Counted from the stretch's first letter, positions 1 to 9,417 are shown. The stretch is 64,000 nucleotides of DNA from Actinomadura chibensis NBRC 106107 (GCF_001552135.1 NZ_BCQP01000042.1:1-64000), one strand, 5' to 3'. Notes: generated from the letters alone by a model not told the origin. Numbers and translations are program-made.

Positions 1-924
1 CGCCGCGCGGAACGGTTCGACGCGGTCATCGACTGCCAGAACGGCATCCCTTTCTTCACTCCATGGGTGCTGCCCCGCAGCGTGCCGGTGTTCTGCGTCA
101 TTCACCATGTGCACGAGCACCAGTTCGGGCTGTATTTCCCCGGCTGGCTGTCGTGGCTCGGACGGCGGCTCGAAGGGCCGGTGAGCAACCGGACGTACCG
201 GCGCCACGCCTATGTCGTCGTCTCGCCGTCCACGCTGCGCGCGGTCCGGGAAAGGCTGGGCTGGAAAGGGCCCGCGCACGTCGTCCCGAACGGGACGGAC
301 GTCGCCGACCCCGCCGGGACGGTCCCGCCGGGCCCCGCCGGGGACCCCGACCTGGTGTGCGTGAACCGGCTCGTCCCGCACAAGCGGCCGCACCTGCTCC
401 TCGACCTGGCGGAGCGGCTCGCGGAGAGCCGTCCGGGGCTGCGGCTGCACATCGTCGGGGACGGCCCCGCGGCGCCCGCGCTCCGGGCCGCGATCGCCGC
501 GCGCGGCCTGGACGGCGTCGTCGTCCCGCACGGGCACGTCCCCGAGGAGGTCAAGGCGGCGCTCGTCGCCCGCGCCGACCTGCATCTCAGCACGTCGCAG
601 GGCGAGGGCTGGGGGCTGAGCGTGCTGGAGGCGGCGGCGCTCGGCGTCCCGACGGTCGCGCCCGACGTGGACGGCTTGCGCGACGCCATCCGCGACGGCG
701 TCACCGGCTGGCTCGTCCGCGCCGGGGAGGACCAGGCGGACGTGGCCGACCGGGCGCTGAAGGAGCTGTCCGATCCCGTCCGCCGCGCGGAGGTCGCCGC
801 CGCCTGCCGGGACTGGGCGGACGGGTTCGACTGGGCGCGGACGGCCGCCCGCGTCCGCGACCTCGTCGCCGCCGCCGTCCGCGCCGAGCGGGACCGCGGG
901 TACGGTGACCCGCACGCGGACTGA
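1..924 (+). CDS. Glycosyltransferase family 4, 5'-truncated by window edge
   Basis: The frame is open from base 1, so the N-terminal part lies outside the window; 307 residues are visible. The C-terminal Rossmann half of a GT-B glycosyltransferase is clear: a nucleotide-binding stretch beginning CVNRLVPHKRPHLLL (about nt 358-402) and the family motif EGWGLSVLEAAALGVP (about nt 604-651), where the first Glu and the E-x7-E spacing contact the nucleotide sugar in GT4 enzymes. A retaining sugar transfer to a lipid or polysaccharide acceptor is expected. It ends 21 nt before the AftD-like gene, so the two are probably co-transcribed in envelope glycan synthesis. Donor and acceptor cannot be told from sequence. 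Confidence 0.9.
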   Translation, partial: RRAERFDAVIDCQNGIPFFTPWVLPRSVPVFCVIHHVHEHQFGLYFPGWLSWLGRRLEGPVSNRTYRRHAYVVVSPSTLRAVRERLGWKGPAHVVPNGTDVADPAGTVPPGPAGDPDLVCVNRLVPHKRPHLLLDLAERLAESRPGLRLHIVGDGPAAPALRAAIAARGLDGVVVPHGHVPEEVKAALVARADLHLSTSQGEGWGLSVLEAAALGVPTVAPDVDGLRDAIRDGVTGWLVRAGEDQADVADRALKELSDPVRRAEVAAACRDWADGFDWARTAARVRDLVAAAVRAERDRGYGDPHAD

Positions 925-945
925 CGGAGGAGGCGAGGGGGCCCG

Positions 946-3900
946 ATGGCGGTGGGAGAGGCGGACCCGCCCCGCTCCGGCGCGCCGCCGCGACCCGCCC
1001 CGGACGCGGCGGCGCGGGCGTACGAGCGGGCGCGCGAACGGCTCCGCGCGGTCGCCTGCTGCCTGGCGCTGACGGCGCTCGCGTTCGGCACCCGGCCCGG
1101 CGCGCTGCTCGCCGACACCAAGATCGACATGCCGGTGGACCCGGTCGGGTTCCTCGGCCGCGCGGTGCGCCTGTGGGACCCCGAGCAGTTCGGCCAGCTC
1201 CAGAACCAGGCCGTCGGCTACCTGTTCCCGATGGGCCCGTTCTTCGCGCTCGGCGACGTCGCCGGGATGCCCGCCTGGATCACCCAGCGCTTCTGGCTCG
1301 CGCTGCTGATGTGCCTCGCGTTCACCGGCACGTGGCGGCTCGCCGGACGCCTCGGCGTCGGCGGCCCCTGGACGCGCCCGTTCGCCGGGACGGCCTACGC
1401 GCTCGCCCCCAACGCGCTCGCCACGCTCGGCCAGATCTCCTCGGAGTACCTGCCGGTCGCGATGCTGCCGTGGATCGTCCTGCCGCTGGTCACGGCCGCA
1501 TCGGGGGAGGGCGGACGGGTCCGCGCGGCGGCGCGGTCCGGGCTCGCGATCGCCTGCTGCGGCGGGATCAACGCGACCGCGACGGTGGCGGTGCTGGTCG
1601 TCCCGGCGGTGTACGTGCTGACGCGGCCGCGCGGGACGCACCGCCTGAGGCTGCTCGCCTGGTGGTCGGCGGCGGCGGGCGCGGCAGCGGCGTGGTGGCT
1701 CGTCCCGCTGCTGCTGACCGGCAGGTACGGGTTCTCCTGGCTCACCTACACCGAGAAGGCCGACACGACGACCGGGCCCACCGGCCTCGTCAACGTGCTG
1801 CGCGGCGCCGAACGGTGGGTCAACTACCTCGCCGTGGACGGCCAGGTCTGGTGGCCGGTCGGGCACGCCCTCTCGCTCGGCCCGCTCCCCGTCCTCTGCA
1901 CGGGCGCGGTCGCCGCGCTCGGCCTCGCCGGGCTGCTCGGACGGCTCCTCCCCGAGCGGACGTTCCTGCTGGTCACGCTGCTCGCCGGGCTGGCCGTCGC
2001 GTCCATGGGGCACCTCAGCGACATCCCGGGCCCGTTCGCCGGGCAGCTCCGCGACCTGCTGGACGGCCCGCTCGCCCCGCTCCGCAACCTGCACAAGTTC
2101 GACGCGGTCGTCCGGCTGCCGCTCGCGCTCGGCCTCGCCCACCTGCTCACGTCCGCCAAGGCGCCCGCCCTGCGGTGGAGGTCGCTGGCAAGCCTGCCGG
2201 TCGCGGCGGCGGTCGGGCTCGGCGGCATCGGCCTCACCGCCGCCTCGCACGGCCTCACCGGGCCCGGCGAGTTCACCGACGTCCCCCGGTACTGGCGGGA
2301 CGCGGCGTCCTGGATCAACGCGCGGGCCGGGCGGCAGGGCGTGCTCGCCGTGCCGGGCGCGCCGTTCGGCGAGTACCTGTGGGGACGTCCCATGGACGAC
2401 GTCGTCCAGCCGCTGCTGGACGCGCGGTGGGGGGTGCGGCAGCTCGTCCCCGCCGGGTCGCCCGGGTACACGCGGGCGCTGGACGCGATCGACCGGCAGG
2501 TCCGCTCCGGCCGCGGGTCGCCGGGGCTGAGCGCGTTCCTCGGCCGGATGGGCGTCCGGTACCTGCTGGTGCGCAACGACCTGCGGCGCGAGACGCTGCG
2601 CGGCGCCTGGCCCGCCCGCGTCCACCAGGCCCTGGACGACTCGCCCGGCCTGCGCAGGGCCGCCGCCTTCGGTCCGCCGACCGGCGGGCCCACCGCCGAC
2701 GACGCGGTGTCGGCGGTCGACCAGCCGTACCCGGCGCTGGAGGTCTACGAGGTCGCGGGCGCCGCCGGCGTCGCGGGCCTCGCCCCCGCCTCCGACCCCG
2801 TCCGCGTGTACGGGGGGCCGGAGTCGCTGCTCGCGATGGCGGACGACGGCGCGCTGCCGGACGGTCCCGTCCTGCTCGACGACGACGCGCCCGACCTGCG
2901 CGGCGCCCCGGTCGTGGCCGACTCGCCCCGGCTGCTGCGCCGCGACTTCGGCGAGCTGCACCAGACGTCGGAGACGCTGACGGAGGCGCGGCGGCGCGAG
3001 GCCGCCGACGTCCTGGCCGGCGGCTGGGACCGCTACGCCACCCGCGCCGCCTACGGCGGCGGCGTCCGCGACGTCACCGCGTCCACGTCGGCGGGCGGGG
3101 ACGACGTGATCCCGCAGGCCCGCGAGCCGGGCGCGGTCCCGTTCGCCGCGTTCGACGGGAACCGGTTCACGGCGTGGCGGACCGGCGGCTGGACGGGCCC
3201 GGTCGGGCAGTGGCTGCGCGCCGACTTCGACCATCCGCGCGACGTGCGGGGGCTGACCGCCGCGTTCGTCCAGGACCCGGCGCTCGGGCCCGCGGTCGCG
3301 CGCGTCGCGGTCGAGACCGAGCGCGGGACGGTGGAGCAGGACGTCCGGCGCACGGCGGACGCCCAGCCGCTCCGCGCGCCGGACGGCCCGACCCGCTGGC
3401 TGCGGCTGCGGATCGCGCGGCTCGCGGCGGAGCCGATCGTCCCGGCCTTCGCGCGGGCGGCGGTGGCGGAGGTGTCGGTCGGCGGGGTCGAGCCGAGCCG
3501 CACGTACGTCCTGCCCGCGCCGCCTCGGGTCGCGGGGCCCGCCACCTACGTGCTGGGCCGGACGGGCGGGGCCGTGCCCGACTGCATGAAGGGCAGCCTC
3601 CGCTGGGTGTGCTCGCCTTCGCTCGGCTCCGCGGACGAGGAGGGCGCCGGGTTCGACCGCACGTTCACGTCGGCGGCGGGCGGCCGGGCGCCCGTCACCG
3701 GGACGGCGGTCCTCACCGATCCCGCGCTGGTCGAGCGGTACACGGCGGTGCGGGGGCAGGCGGCGGTCGCGGCGAGTTCGACGCTGTCGCGGCACCCGGC
3801 CGCCCAGGCCCGGTCCGGCTTCGACGGCGATCCCTCGACGTCCTGGATCGCGGCGGAGGACGACGACCGGCCCCGGTACAGCGTGCGCTGGAAGGGGCGC

Positions 3901-5286
3901 AAGCGGGTGTCGGAGGTCACGGCCGAGCGCCCGCCCGGCGCGTCGGGCCCGCTCCGGATCCGGGTCGAGGGCGACGGCGGCGAGACGCGCGAAGGACTGT
4001 CGGACGCCTCTGGCAGGCTGACCTTCGCCCCGATGACCACCGACCGCCTCACGCTCACCTTCCTGAAGGAGGCGCAACCGCAACCGCTCCAGCTCACCGA
4101 ACTGCGCGTGCCGGGCGTGCGGCCGCTGCCAGACGTGCGCGACGTTCCACTGCGTCTGCCATGCGGTCTCGGCCCGACACTTCGCATCGGCACGACCTCC
4201 ATCCCGACACGGGCCGGTGGAACGTTCGGCGACCTCCTCGCCGGACGCCCGCTCAGATTCAGCGCATGCGAACGGGCGACGCTGACGCCGGGCCGGAACC
4301 ACCTCACCGCCGCACCCCTGGACCCGTTCCGCATCGACACCCTCACCCTCGGCCCGAAGCCCGCCGCGTCTAGCGGGCAGGGCGGGTCTGCCGGGGTGTC
4401 CGGGCAGGTCAAGGTGCTTGAGTGGGGAGCGGGCTCGCGACGGGTGGAGGTGAGCGCCGCCGCCGCTTCGTTCCTCGCCGTGAACGAGAACTTCAACGAC
4501 GGGTGGCGGGCGAGCGTGGGCGGGGCGGCGCTGCGTCCGGTCCGGCTGGACGGGTGGAAGCAGGGCTGGGTCGTCCCGGCGGGGACGCGCGGCGTCGTCA
4601 CGCTGACCTACGGGCCCGACCGGGCGCAGCGCGCCGCGGTCGCCGGCGGGCTGTCCCTCCTGCTCATGCTGCTGGTCGCGGCGCTCTGGCCGGGGCGGGC
4701 GCGCGACCGGCGCGGCGCGCCCGTCGTGGCGGGGACGGGCTGGCCCGCCTGGGCCGCCGTCGGGCTCGCCGCCGCGCTCGGCGGCTGGATCGCCGGGGCG
4801 CCCGGCCTCGCCGTCGCCGCCGCGGTCGCGGCCGGATGCGGGGCCGCGCGCGGGCGCGGGTCCGCCGTCGCGCGGGCCGCCGCGTCCCCGTGGCCGGTGG
4901 CGGTCGCGATGCTCGCCGGGACGGGCTGCCTCGCCGCCGGGGCCTGGCTCGACCTGATCGCCGACCCGGCCTCCCCGTCCGGCCTGCTGGGCGACGTCGT
5001 CCCGCAGCTCCTCGGGGTCGCCGTGGTCGGCCGGGTCGCGGCCGAGCTGTGGCGGCCCCGGCCGTCCGGCGGCGGCCCCGGCGGGCCGATCGCGCTCAAC
5101 TGGACGGCGCCGGGGCAGGGTCCTCCCGGCGGGCCTGATCCCGGCGGGTCAGCGCCCGCACCGGACGTTCCACCAGGTAGTAGCTCAGACTCCCCGCTGC
5201 GATGGACGCCGCCGCCAGCAGCGGAAGGTCCGTCGCCACGTTCCCCCGCAGCCCCCGGTCCGCCGCCTCGTACCAGGCCACGATGA
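946..5286 (+). CDS. aftD: AftD-like alpha-(1->3)-arabinofuranosyltransferase (DUF3367)
   Basis: A 1446-residue multi-pass membrane protein. The N-terminal half (about residues 30-430) is a GT-C-type bundle of hydrophobic helices starting after ALLADTKIDMPVDP, a signature of the AftD/DUF3367 family. Two discoidin-like (F5/8 C) regions follow, around residues 720-850 (AFDGNRFTAWRTGGW) and 940-1060 (FDGDPSTSWIA). A further beta domain contains NENFNDGWRAS (about 1180), and about four helices lie at 1230-1370. AftD enzymes use decaprenyl-phospho-arabinose outside the membrane to branch cell-wall arabinan; that role here is by family. ATG follows GAGGGGG at good spacing. The last 191 nt overlap the convergent acyltransferase gene, so the Pro/Ser-rich tail is written over its C-terminus. 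Confidence 0.88.
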   Translation: MAVGEADPPRSGAPPRPAPDAAARAYERARERLRAVACCLALTALAFGTRPGALLADTKIDMPVDPVGFLGRAVRLWDPEQFGQLQNQAVGYLFPMGPFFALGDVAGMPAWITQRFWLALLMCLAFTGTWRLAGRLGVGGPWTRPFAGTAYALAPNALATLGQISSEYLPVAMLPWIVLPLVTAASGEGGRVRAAARSGLAIACCGGINATATVAVLVVPAVYVLTRPRGTHRLRLLAWWSAAAGAAAAWWLVPLLLTGRYGFSWLTYTEKADTTTGPTGLVNVLRGAERWVNYLAVDGQVWWPVGHALSLGPLPVLCTGAVAALGLAGLLGRLLPERTFLLVTLLAGLAVASMGHLSDIPGPFAGQLRDLLDGPLAPLRNLHKFDAVVRLPLALGLAHLLTSAKAPALRWRSLASLPVAAAVGLGGIGLTAASHGLTGPGEFTDVPRYWRDAASWINARAGRQGVLAVPGAPFGEYLWGRPMDDVVQPLLDARWGVRQLVPAGSPGYTRALDAIDRQVRSGRGSPGLSAFLGRMGVRYLLVRNDLRRETLRGAWPARVHQALDDSPGLRRAAAFGPPTGGPTADDAVSAVDQPYPALEVYEVAGAAGVAGLAPASDPVRVYGGPESLLAMADDGALPDGPVLLDDDAPDLRGAPVVADSPRLLRRDFGELHQTSETLTEARRREAADVLAGGWDRYATRAAYGGGVRDVTASTSAGGDDVIPQAREPGAVPFAAFDGNRFTAWRTGGWTGPVGQWLRADFDHPRDVRGLTAAFVQDPALGPAVARVAVETERGTVEQDVRRTADAQPLRAPDGPTRWLRLRIARLAAEPIVPAFARAAVAEVSVGGVEPSRTYVLPAPPRVAGPATYVLGRTGGAVPDCMKGSLRWVCSPSLGSADEEGAGFDRTFTSAAGGRAPVTGTAVLTDPALVERYTAVRGQAAVAASSTLSRHPAAQARSGFDGDPSTSWIAAEDDDRPRYSVRWKGRKRVSEVTAERPPGASGPLRIRVEGDGGETREGLSDASGRLTFAPMTTDRLTLTFLKEAQPQPLQLTELRVPGVRPLPDVRDVPLRLPCGLGPTLRIGTTSIPTRAGGTFGDLLAGRPLRFSACERATLTPGRNHLTAAPLDPFRIDTLTLGPKPAASSGQGGSAGVSGQVKVLEWGAGSRRVEVSAAAASFLAVNENFNDGWRASVGGAALRPVRLDGWKQGWVVPAGTRGVVTLTYGPDRAQRAAVAGGLSLLLMLLVAALWPGRARDRRGAPVVAGTGWPAWAAVGLAAALGGWIAGAPGLAVAAAVAAGCGAARGRGSAVARAAASPWPVAVAMLAGTGCLAAGAWLDLIADPASPSGLLGDVVPQLLGVAVVGRVAAELWRPRPSGGGPGGPIALNWTAPGQGPPGGPDPGGSAPAPDVPPGSSSDSPLRWTPPPAAEGPSPRSPAAPGPPPRTRPR

Positions 5287-6331
5287 TCAGCAGTTGCCAC
5301 AGGAACACGCCGTAGGAGATCCGGCCGAGGAACCGCATCACCGGGTTGCCGAGGAGCGGGCCGAGCGCCGGATGCCCGGCCGGGGCCAGCGCGACCGGGG
5401 CGACCAGCGCCGCCGCGCACAGCCCGAGGACGATCACGTGCAGGGCGGCCGTCCAGAACGCGTCCGGGGCCCGGAGCGCGAGCGGCCCGGCGGCGGGCGT
5501 CGCCGCGACCACGTACAGCATGGCCGCCGCCGTCCAGCACGCGGCCCACGAGTCGGACACGGCCCGGCACAGCACGGCGGCGCGGTCGTCCAGCCGCGCC
5601 CACACCGTCACCACGGCCAGCGCCATCCCGATGGCGAACCAGGCGAAGTAGCGCGGGAGCCACAGTCCGGCCTGCGAATGCCGTTCCGGGACGAACATGA
5701 CGACCGTCCAGGCCAGTGACAGTGCCGCGTACACGCCGATGCCGGTCAGCAGCCGCCGCGCGCGGACGTCCGCGCCGCCGCCCGGCCCGCGCCGCGCGTA
5801 CCAGGCGAGGAGCGCGGCGGTGACCGGCAGCGCGACGTACCAGGCCGCCTCGACGGCCAGGCTCCAGATCTGCCCGAGGTGCGCGGGGCCGAGGTCGCCG
5901 TCCCACCAGGCGTCCGGCGGATATGTCTGGGTGAGCGTGAGCAGCGACGCCCAGGTGAACGGGTCACCGGCGTGATCGCGTCCGGCCGTGAGCATATAGA
6001 CGACGATCAGCAGCCAATAGGCGGGCAGAATGCGGAAGACCCGCTTTCGCAGGTATTCGGCCGCGCGCGGCGCGGGCCGCCCGTTCAGGACGGCCGCCGC
6101 CCACGGCCGGTAGAGCAGCAGCCCGGAAAGCGCGAAGAAAACGGGGACGCCGACCTGCCCGCCGTTGTACAGCCACCGCGCCCCGGCCGGGTTCGTCATG
6201 GATCCTGCCGCGCTCGCCACATGGAATACAAGGACGCACAACGCCGCCACCGCCCGGAGACCGTCGAAGGCATTCTGATGCCCGGAGATCGGCGGCGCCG
6301 CCGTCCCGGCCTTCTCAGCCGCGGATTTCAC
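5096..6331 (-). CDS. Acyltransferase 3 family membrane protein
   Basis: A 411-residue multi-pass inner-membrane O-acyltransferase of the Acyl_transf_3/OafA type. The N-terminal family motif FDGLRAVAALCVLVFHV (about residues 20-36) carries the conserved Arg and His; about ten hydrophobic helices follow, and the protein ends with SYYLVERPVRALTRR, the usual last-helix motif. Members transfer acetyl or other acyl groups to surface sugars or lipids. I chose GTG at 6331-6329: it overlaps the upstream methyltransferase stop (GTGA) and has GAAGAAGGG just before it; an ATG 36 nt upstream lacks such a site and lies inside the methyltransferase. The 3' 191 nt overlap the AftD-like gene on the other strand. 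Confidence 0.88.
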   Translation of the reverse strand: MKSAAEKAGTAAPPISGHQNAFDGLRAVAALCVLVFHVASAAGSMTNPAGARWLYNGGQVGVPVFFALSGLLLYRPWAAAVLNGRPAPRAAEYLRKRVFRILPAYWLLIVVYMLTAGRDHAGDPFTWASLLTLTQTYPPDAWWDGDLGPAHLGQIWSLAVEAAWYVALPVTAALLAWYARRGPGGGADVRARRLLTGIGVYAALSLAWTVVMFVPERHSQAGLWLPRYFAWFAIGMALAVVTVWARLDDRAAVLCRAVSDSWAACWTAAAMLYVVAATPAAGPLALRAPDAFWTAALHVIVLGLCAAALVAPVALAPAGHPALGPLLGNPVMRFLGRISYGVFLWQLLIIVAWYEAADRGLRGNVATDLPLLAAASIAAGSLSYYLVERPVRALTRRDQARREDPAPAPSS

Positions 6332-7068
6332 GTTCCCTTCTTCCGCAGCACCAGGACGAGGTTCCACGTCGCGATCTCCCGCAGCCCGGGAACGCGGACG
6401 ATCCCCTCCGCCCAGCGCGGGTGGTAGCGGGGGAGGGCGTCCAGAACGCGCACGTCATCGCGCCCATGGGCCCACGCCAGCGCCGCCGACACCGACACCG
6501 GGTGCAGGCTCCGGCCGTACAGGTTCTTCGGCGGACGCCCCTTCCTCCGCTCATAGCGGCGGGCCGCCCGCTCGCCGCCGAAGTAGTGCCAAGGCGAGGT
6601 CTCGTGCCCGCCCCACGGGGACAGCCAATTGGTGAACGACAGGAAGACCGTCCCGCCCGGCTTCGTCACGCGCACCATTTCACCCGCCATTCGCCACGGC
6701 CGGACGACGTGCTCCAGCACGTTCGACGAGAAGCACACGTCGACGGAACCCGTCCTGAACGGAAGGGCGAGCGCACTGGCGGCGATCGCGTTCGGGGTCG
6801 GAGCGCCGAGCGAAGTCAATTCGGCGACAGAATGGTCGACACCGGTGCACCGGGCTCCCGCATCCGCGAGTTCCCGCGCGAAATGCCCGGTGCCGGTGCC
6901 CACGTCGAGGACGGTCGCCCCGTCCAGGTCGGTATAAGAGCCGAGTAGCGCGACGGTGTCGCGGGCCATCAGGCCGTAGAAATGGTCCGGGTCGGATTGC
7001 TCCTTGCGGAATGCGCTCAGCAGGCGCACCGAGCGTCCCAGCGTGGCACGGCGCTCGGTGGACGGCAT
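6328..7068 (-). CDS. Class I SAM-dependent methyltransferase
   Basis: 246 residues with a Methyltransf_11-type Rossmann fold: motif I LDVGTGTGHFARELA, an acidic motif II (GVDHSVAELTSL) and motif IV region VDVCFSSNVLEHVVRP. The text GGTVFLSFTNWLSPWGGHETSPWHYFGG resembles methyltransferases of lipid or glycan pathways in mycobacteria and relatives. Substrate unknown. ATG at 7068 is preferred to an upstream ATG at 7170 because GAGGTG sits 4 nt before it and the extra N-terminus is Pro/Ser-rich and unlike the family. Stop and the next start overlap by 4 nt (GTGA), indicating coupling with the acyltransferase. It is divergent from the DUF3068 gene, with about 100 nt between. Confidence 0.88.
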   Translation of the reverse strand: MPSTERRATLGRSVRLLSAFRKEQSDPDHFYGLMARDTVALLGSYTDLDGATVLDVGTGTGHFARELADAGARCTGVDHSVAELTSLGAPTPNAIAASALALPFRTGSVDVCFSSNVLEHVVRPWRMAGEMVRVTKPGGTVFLSFTNWLSPWGGHETSPWHYFGGERAARRYERRKGRPPKNLYGRSLHPVSVSAALAWAHGRDDVRVLDALPRYHPRWAEGIVRVPGLREIATWNLVLVLRKKGT

Positions 7069-7168
7069 GGGCACCTCGCTGGGGTCCGGGGGAGCGGGGC
7101 GATCACTGGAGGTGGGGGCGCTGGCAGGAGGTAGGGTACCCGGCAGTAGCCCCCCGTGGAGGTGGTCC

Positions 7169-8209
7169 ATGCGGCGACCCGTCGGCCTGATCCTGATCGG
7201 GTTGGGCGCGTTCTTCCTGACGCTCGCGCCCCTCGTCCGCTTCTACGTGGCCGACCGGGTGGTCGTGGCGCCGCTGAACCGCTACCAGGTGACGTCCCTC
7301 GAATCGAAGGGCTCCACGTACTTCGACGAGTCCGACCTCAAGCTGAAGAAGAACGTCACCCTTCTGGCGAAGAACACCGTCCGGGGGGACGTCCGCGCGA
7401 ACGAGGGCAACGGCGACATCGCCGTCTGGGACTCCACCACCAACATCTACAACCGGGCCAAGCCCGACAAGCCCATCCAGATCCAGGGCTTCCGCATCGC
7501 GTTCGACCGCCGTACCGGGAAGCTGACCAACTGCTGCGGCTCCAACGTGGACGGCGACAACCGCGTCCGGATGTCGGGGTACGGGCTGCTCTTCCCCATC
7601 GCGAACGTCCACAAGCGCGACTACCCGTTCTACGACATGACGACGCGGCGGCCGGCGCCGATGCGGTTCAACGCGGTCGAGGAGGTCCACGGCCTCACCG
7701 CCTACCGCTTCACCCAGACGATCCCGCTGACGAAGACCGCCCGGCTGGACGTCAAGATGCCCGCGAAGATGCTCGGCCTCCCCGAGAAGGCGGGAAACCA
7801 GAAGGTCGACCGGTACGCCGAGGCGTACAACACCGTCTGGGTCGACCCGCGTACGGGCATCCCCGTCAAGCACCGCCAGAACATCCGCAGCACCGTCCGG
7901 ACGCCGAACGGCAAGGGCTCGATGATCGTCGCGCAGGCCGACCTCGTCACCGTCGACAAGGACCAGCAAAGCCTCGTCGACCTGGCGAACTCGACCGCGC
8001 TGAAGATCGACCTCCTGCGCAGCTACATCCCCGGGGCGGGCGTGTTGTTCGGCCTGATCCTGCTGTTCGTCGGCGTCTCCCTCGCCTTCGCCCGGCCCGC
8101 CGCCCCACCGGCTCCGGCCACCCCGCGCCGTCCCGACGGCAAGTTCGGCGACCCGGCCCCGGCCGAGGGCCCACCGGCCCCGGCGGCGAGCAGCACCACC
8201 TCCGACTGA
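7169..8209 (+). CDS. DUF3068 (PorA-family-like) membrane-anchored protein
   Basis: 346 residues. One N-terminal membrane helix (RRPVGLILIGLGAFFLTLAPLV) is followed by a large extracytoplasmic domain with DUF3068 features (YFDESDLKLKKNVTL, repeated DPRTGIPVKHRQNI-type strands). A second helix near the C-terminus (AGVLFGLILLFVGVSLAFA, about 291-309) precedes an Ala/Pro-rich tail. The Pfam family has been linked by name to corynebacterial porin PorA, but this topology is that of a two-helix anchored exported protein and its activity is unknown. ATG at 7169 has GGAGGTGG upstream. It neighbours envelope genes, consistent with a surface role. Confidence 0.82.
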   Translation: MRRPVGLILIGLGAFFLTLAPLVRFYVADRVVVAPLNRYQVTSLESKGSTYFDESDLKLKKNVTLLAKNTVRGDVRANEGNGDIAVWDSTTNIYNRAKPDKPIQIQGFRIAFDRRTGKLTNCCGSNVDGDNRVRMSGYGLLFPIANVHKRDYPFYDMTTRRPAPMRFNAVEEVHGLTAYRFTQTIPLTKTARLDVKMPAKMLGLPEKAGNQKVDRYAEAYNTVWVDPRTGIPVKHRQNIRSTVRTPNGKGSMIVAQADLVTVDKDQQSLVDLANSTALKIDLLRSYIPGAGVLFGLILLFVGVSLAFARPAAPPAPATPRRPDGKFGDPAPAEGPPAPAASSTTSD

Positions 8210-8259
8210 TACGCGTTCTACCCGAAGCCCCAACGTCGACTTTTGACGCCTCGCCCAAC

Positions 8260-8273
8260 TAGAACCTGTTGCA
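8260..8273. promoter_or_regulatory. KstR-like operator upstream of nitronate monooxygenase
   Basis: TAGAACCTGTTGCA matches the published mycobacterial KstR consensus TnnAACnnGTTnnA at every fixed position, and it lies 32 nt before the GTG start of the next gene. KstR is the TetR-type repressor of the cholesterol regulon. No kstR gene is in the window, so binding is inferred. Confidence 0.5.
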
Positions 8274-8304
8274 GTTTCGGTGCGCCGCGCCTAGGGTCGG
8301 GAGC

Positions 8305-9417
8305 GTGCGGACACGAGTCACCGAACTTTTCGGCATCGAGTACCCGATCTTCGCGTTCAGTCATTGCCGCGACGTGGTCGCGGCGGTGAGCCGCGCAGGC
8401 GGCATGGGCGTCCTCGGCGCCCTGCACTTCACCCCCGAGGAGCTCGAACTCGAACTCGCCTGGATCGACGAGCACGTCGGCGGCAGGCCCTACGGCGTGG
8501 ACGTCGTCATGCCCGCCAAGTACGAGGGCGCCGACATGGGCGACGCCGAGGAACTGCTCGCGAAACTCCAGGGCATGATCCCGGCCGAGCACAAGAGGTT
8601 CCTGGAGGACCTGCTGGCCGAGCACGGCGTCGAACCGCCGACCGACCAGGCGGGCAAGGCCCTCCTCGGCTGGACGGACGTGACCGCGCGCCCCCAGGTC
8701 GAGGTCGCGCTCAAGCACCCGATCGCCCTGCTCGCCAACGCCCTCGGCCCGCCCCCGGCGGACGTCGTGGAGCAGGCGCACCGCCAGGGCGTGAAGGTCG
8801 CGGGCCTCGCGTCCAACGCCCGGCACGCCCGCAAGCAGGTGGACGTCGGCGTCGACATCATCGTCGCGCAGGGCACCGAGGCGGGCGGCCACACCGGCGA
8901 CGTCGCGACGATGGTCCTGATCCCCGAGGTCGTGGACGCCGTGGGCGAGGACACGATCGTCCTCGCCGCGGGCGGCATCGGCCGCGGCCGGCAGATGGCC
9001 GCGGGCCTGGCCCTCGGCGCCGACGGCGTCTGGACCGGCTCCATCTGGCTGACGGTCGCCGAAGCCGACACCCCCGAACGCGCCCTCCCGAAACTCCTCA
9101 ACGCCACGTCCCGCGACACCGTCCGCTCCCGCGCCTGGACGGGCAAGCCCGCCCGCTTCCTCAAGACCGCCTGGACGGACGCGTGGGAGAGCGAGAACTC
9201 CCCCGGCTACCTCCCGATGCCCATGCAGTTCATGCTGATCGCGGACGCCCTCCCCCGCATATCCCGCTCCGGCGACGGCGAACTGGTCACCTTCCCCGTG
9301 GGCCAGATAGTCGGCTCCATGAACCAGATAAAACCGTCCGCCCAGGTCATCTACGACCTGATCGACGAATACGTGGAAGCGATAACCCGCCTGAACACCA
9401 TCACCGATTCCGACTGA
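8305..9417 (+). CDS. Nitronate monooxygenase family flavoprotein
   Basis: 370 residues, TIM-barrel FMN enzyme of the NMO/2-nitropropane dioxygenase family. Visible motifs: N-terminal TRVTELFGIEYPIFAF, the phosphate-binding GTEAGGHTGD (about residues 193-202), and LAAGGIGRGRQMAAGLALGADGVWTGSIWL for the C-terminal FMN phosphate site. The HCRDVVAAVSRAGGMGVLG variant is common in actinobacteria, and the true substrate of that subgroup is unknown to me; some paralogues act in steroid ring degradation (IpdC), though this one does not look like IpdC. GTG at 8305 gives the normal family N-terminus; AGGG lies about 8 nt upstream. The KstR-like box in front suggests steroid or lipid control. Confidence 0.88.
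   Translation: MRTRVTELFGIEYPIFAFSHCRDVVAAVSRAGGMGVLGALHFTPEELELELAWIDEHVGGRPYGVDVVMPAKYEGADMGDAEELLAKLQGMIPAEHKRFLEDLLAEHGVEPPTDQAGKALLGWTDVTARPQVEVALKHPIALLANALGPPPADVVEQAHRQGVKVAGLASNARHARKQVDVGVDIIVAQGTEAGGHTGDVATMVLIPEVVDAVGEDTIVLAAGGIGRGRQMAAGLALGADGVWTGSIWLTVAEADTPERALPKLLNATSRDTVRSRAWTGKPARFLKTAWTDAWESENSPGYLPMPMQFMLIADALPRISRSGDGELVTFPVGQIVGSMNQIKPSAQVIYDLIDEYVEAITRLNTITDSD

Noticed and set aside
1173..4373. A 1066-codon alternative frame within the AftD-like gene
   Set aside because: Arg/Ala/Pro-rich nonsense composition; the AftD frame shows conserved family motifs throughout.
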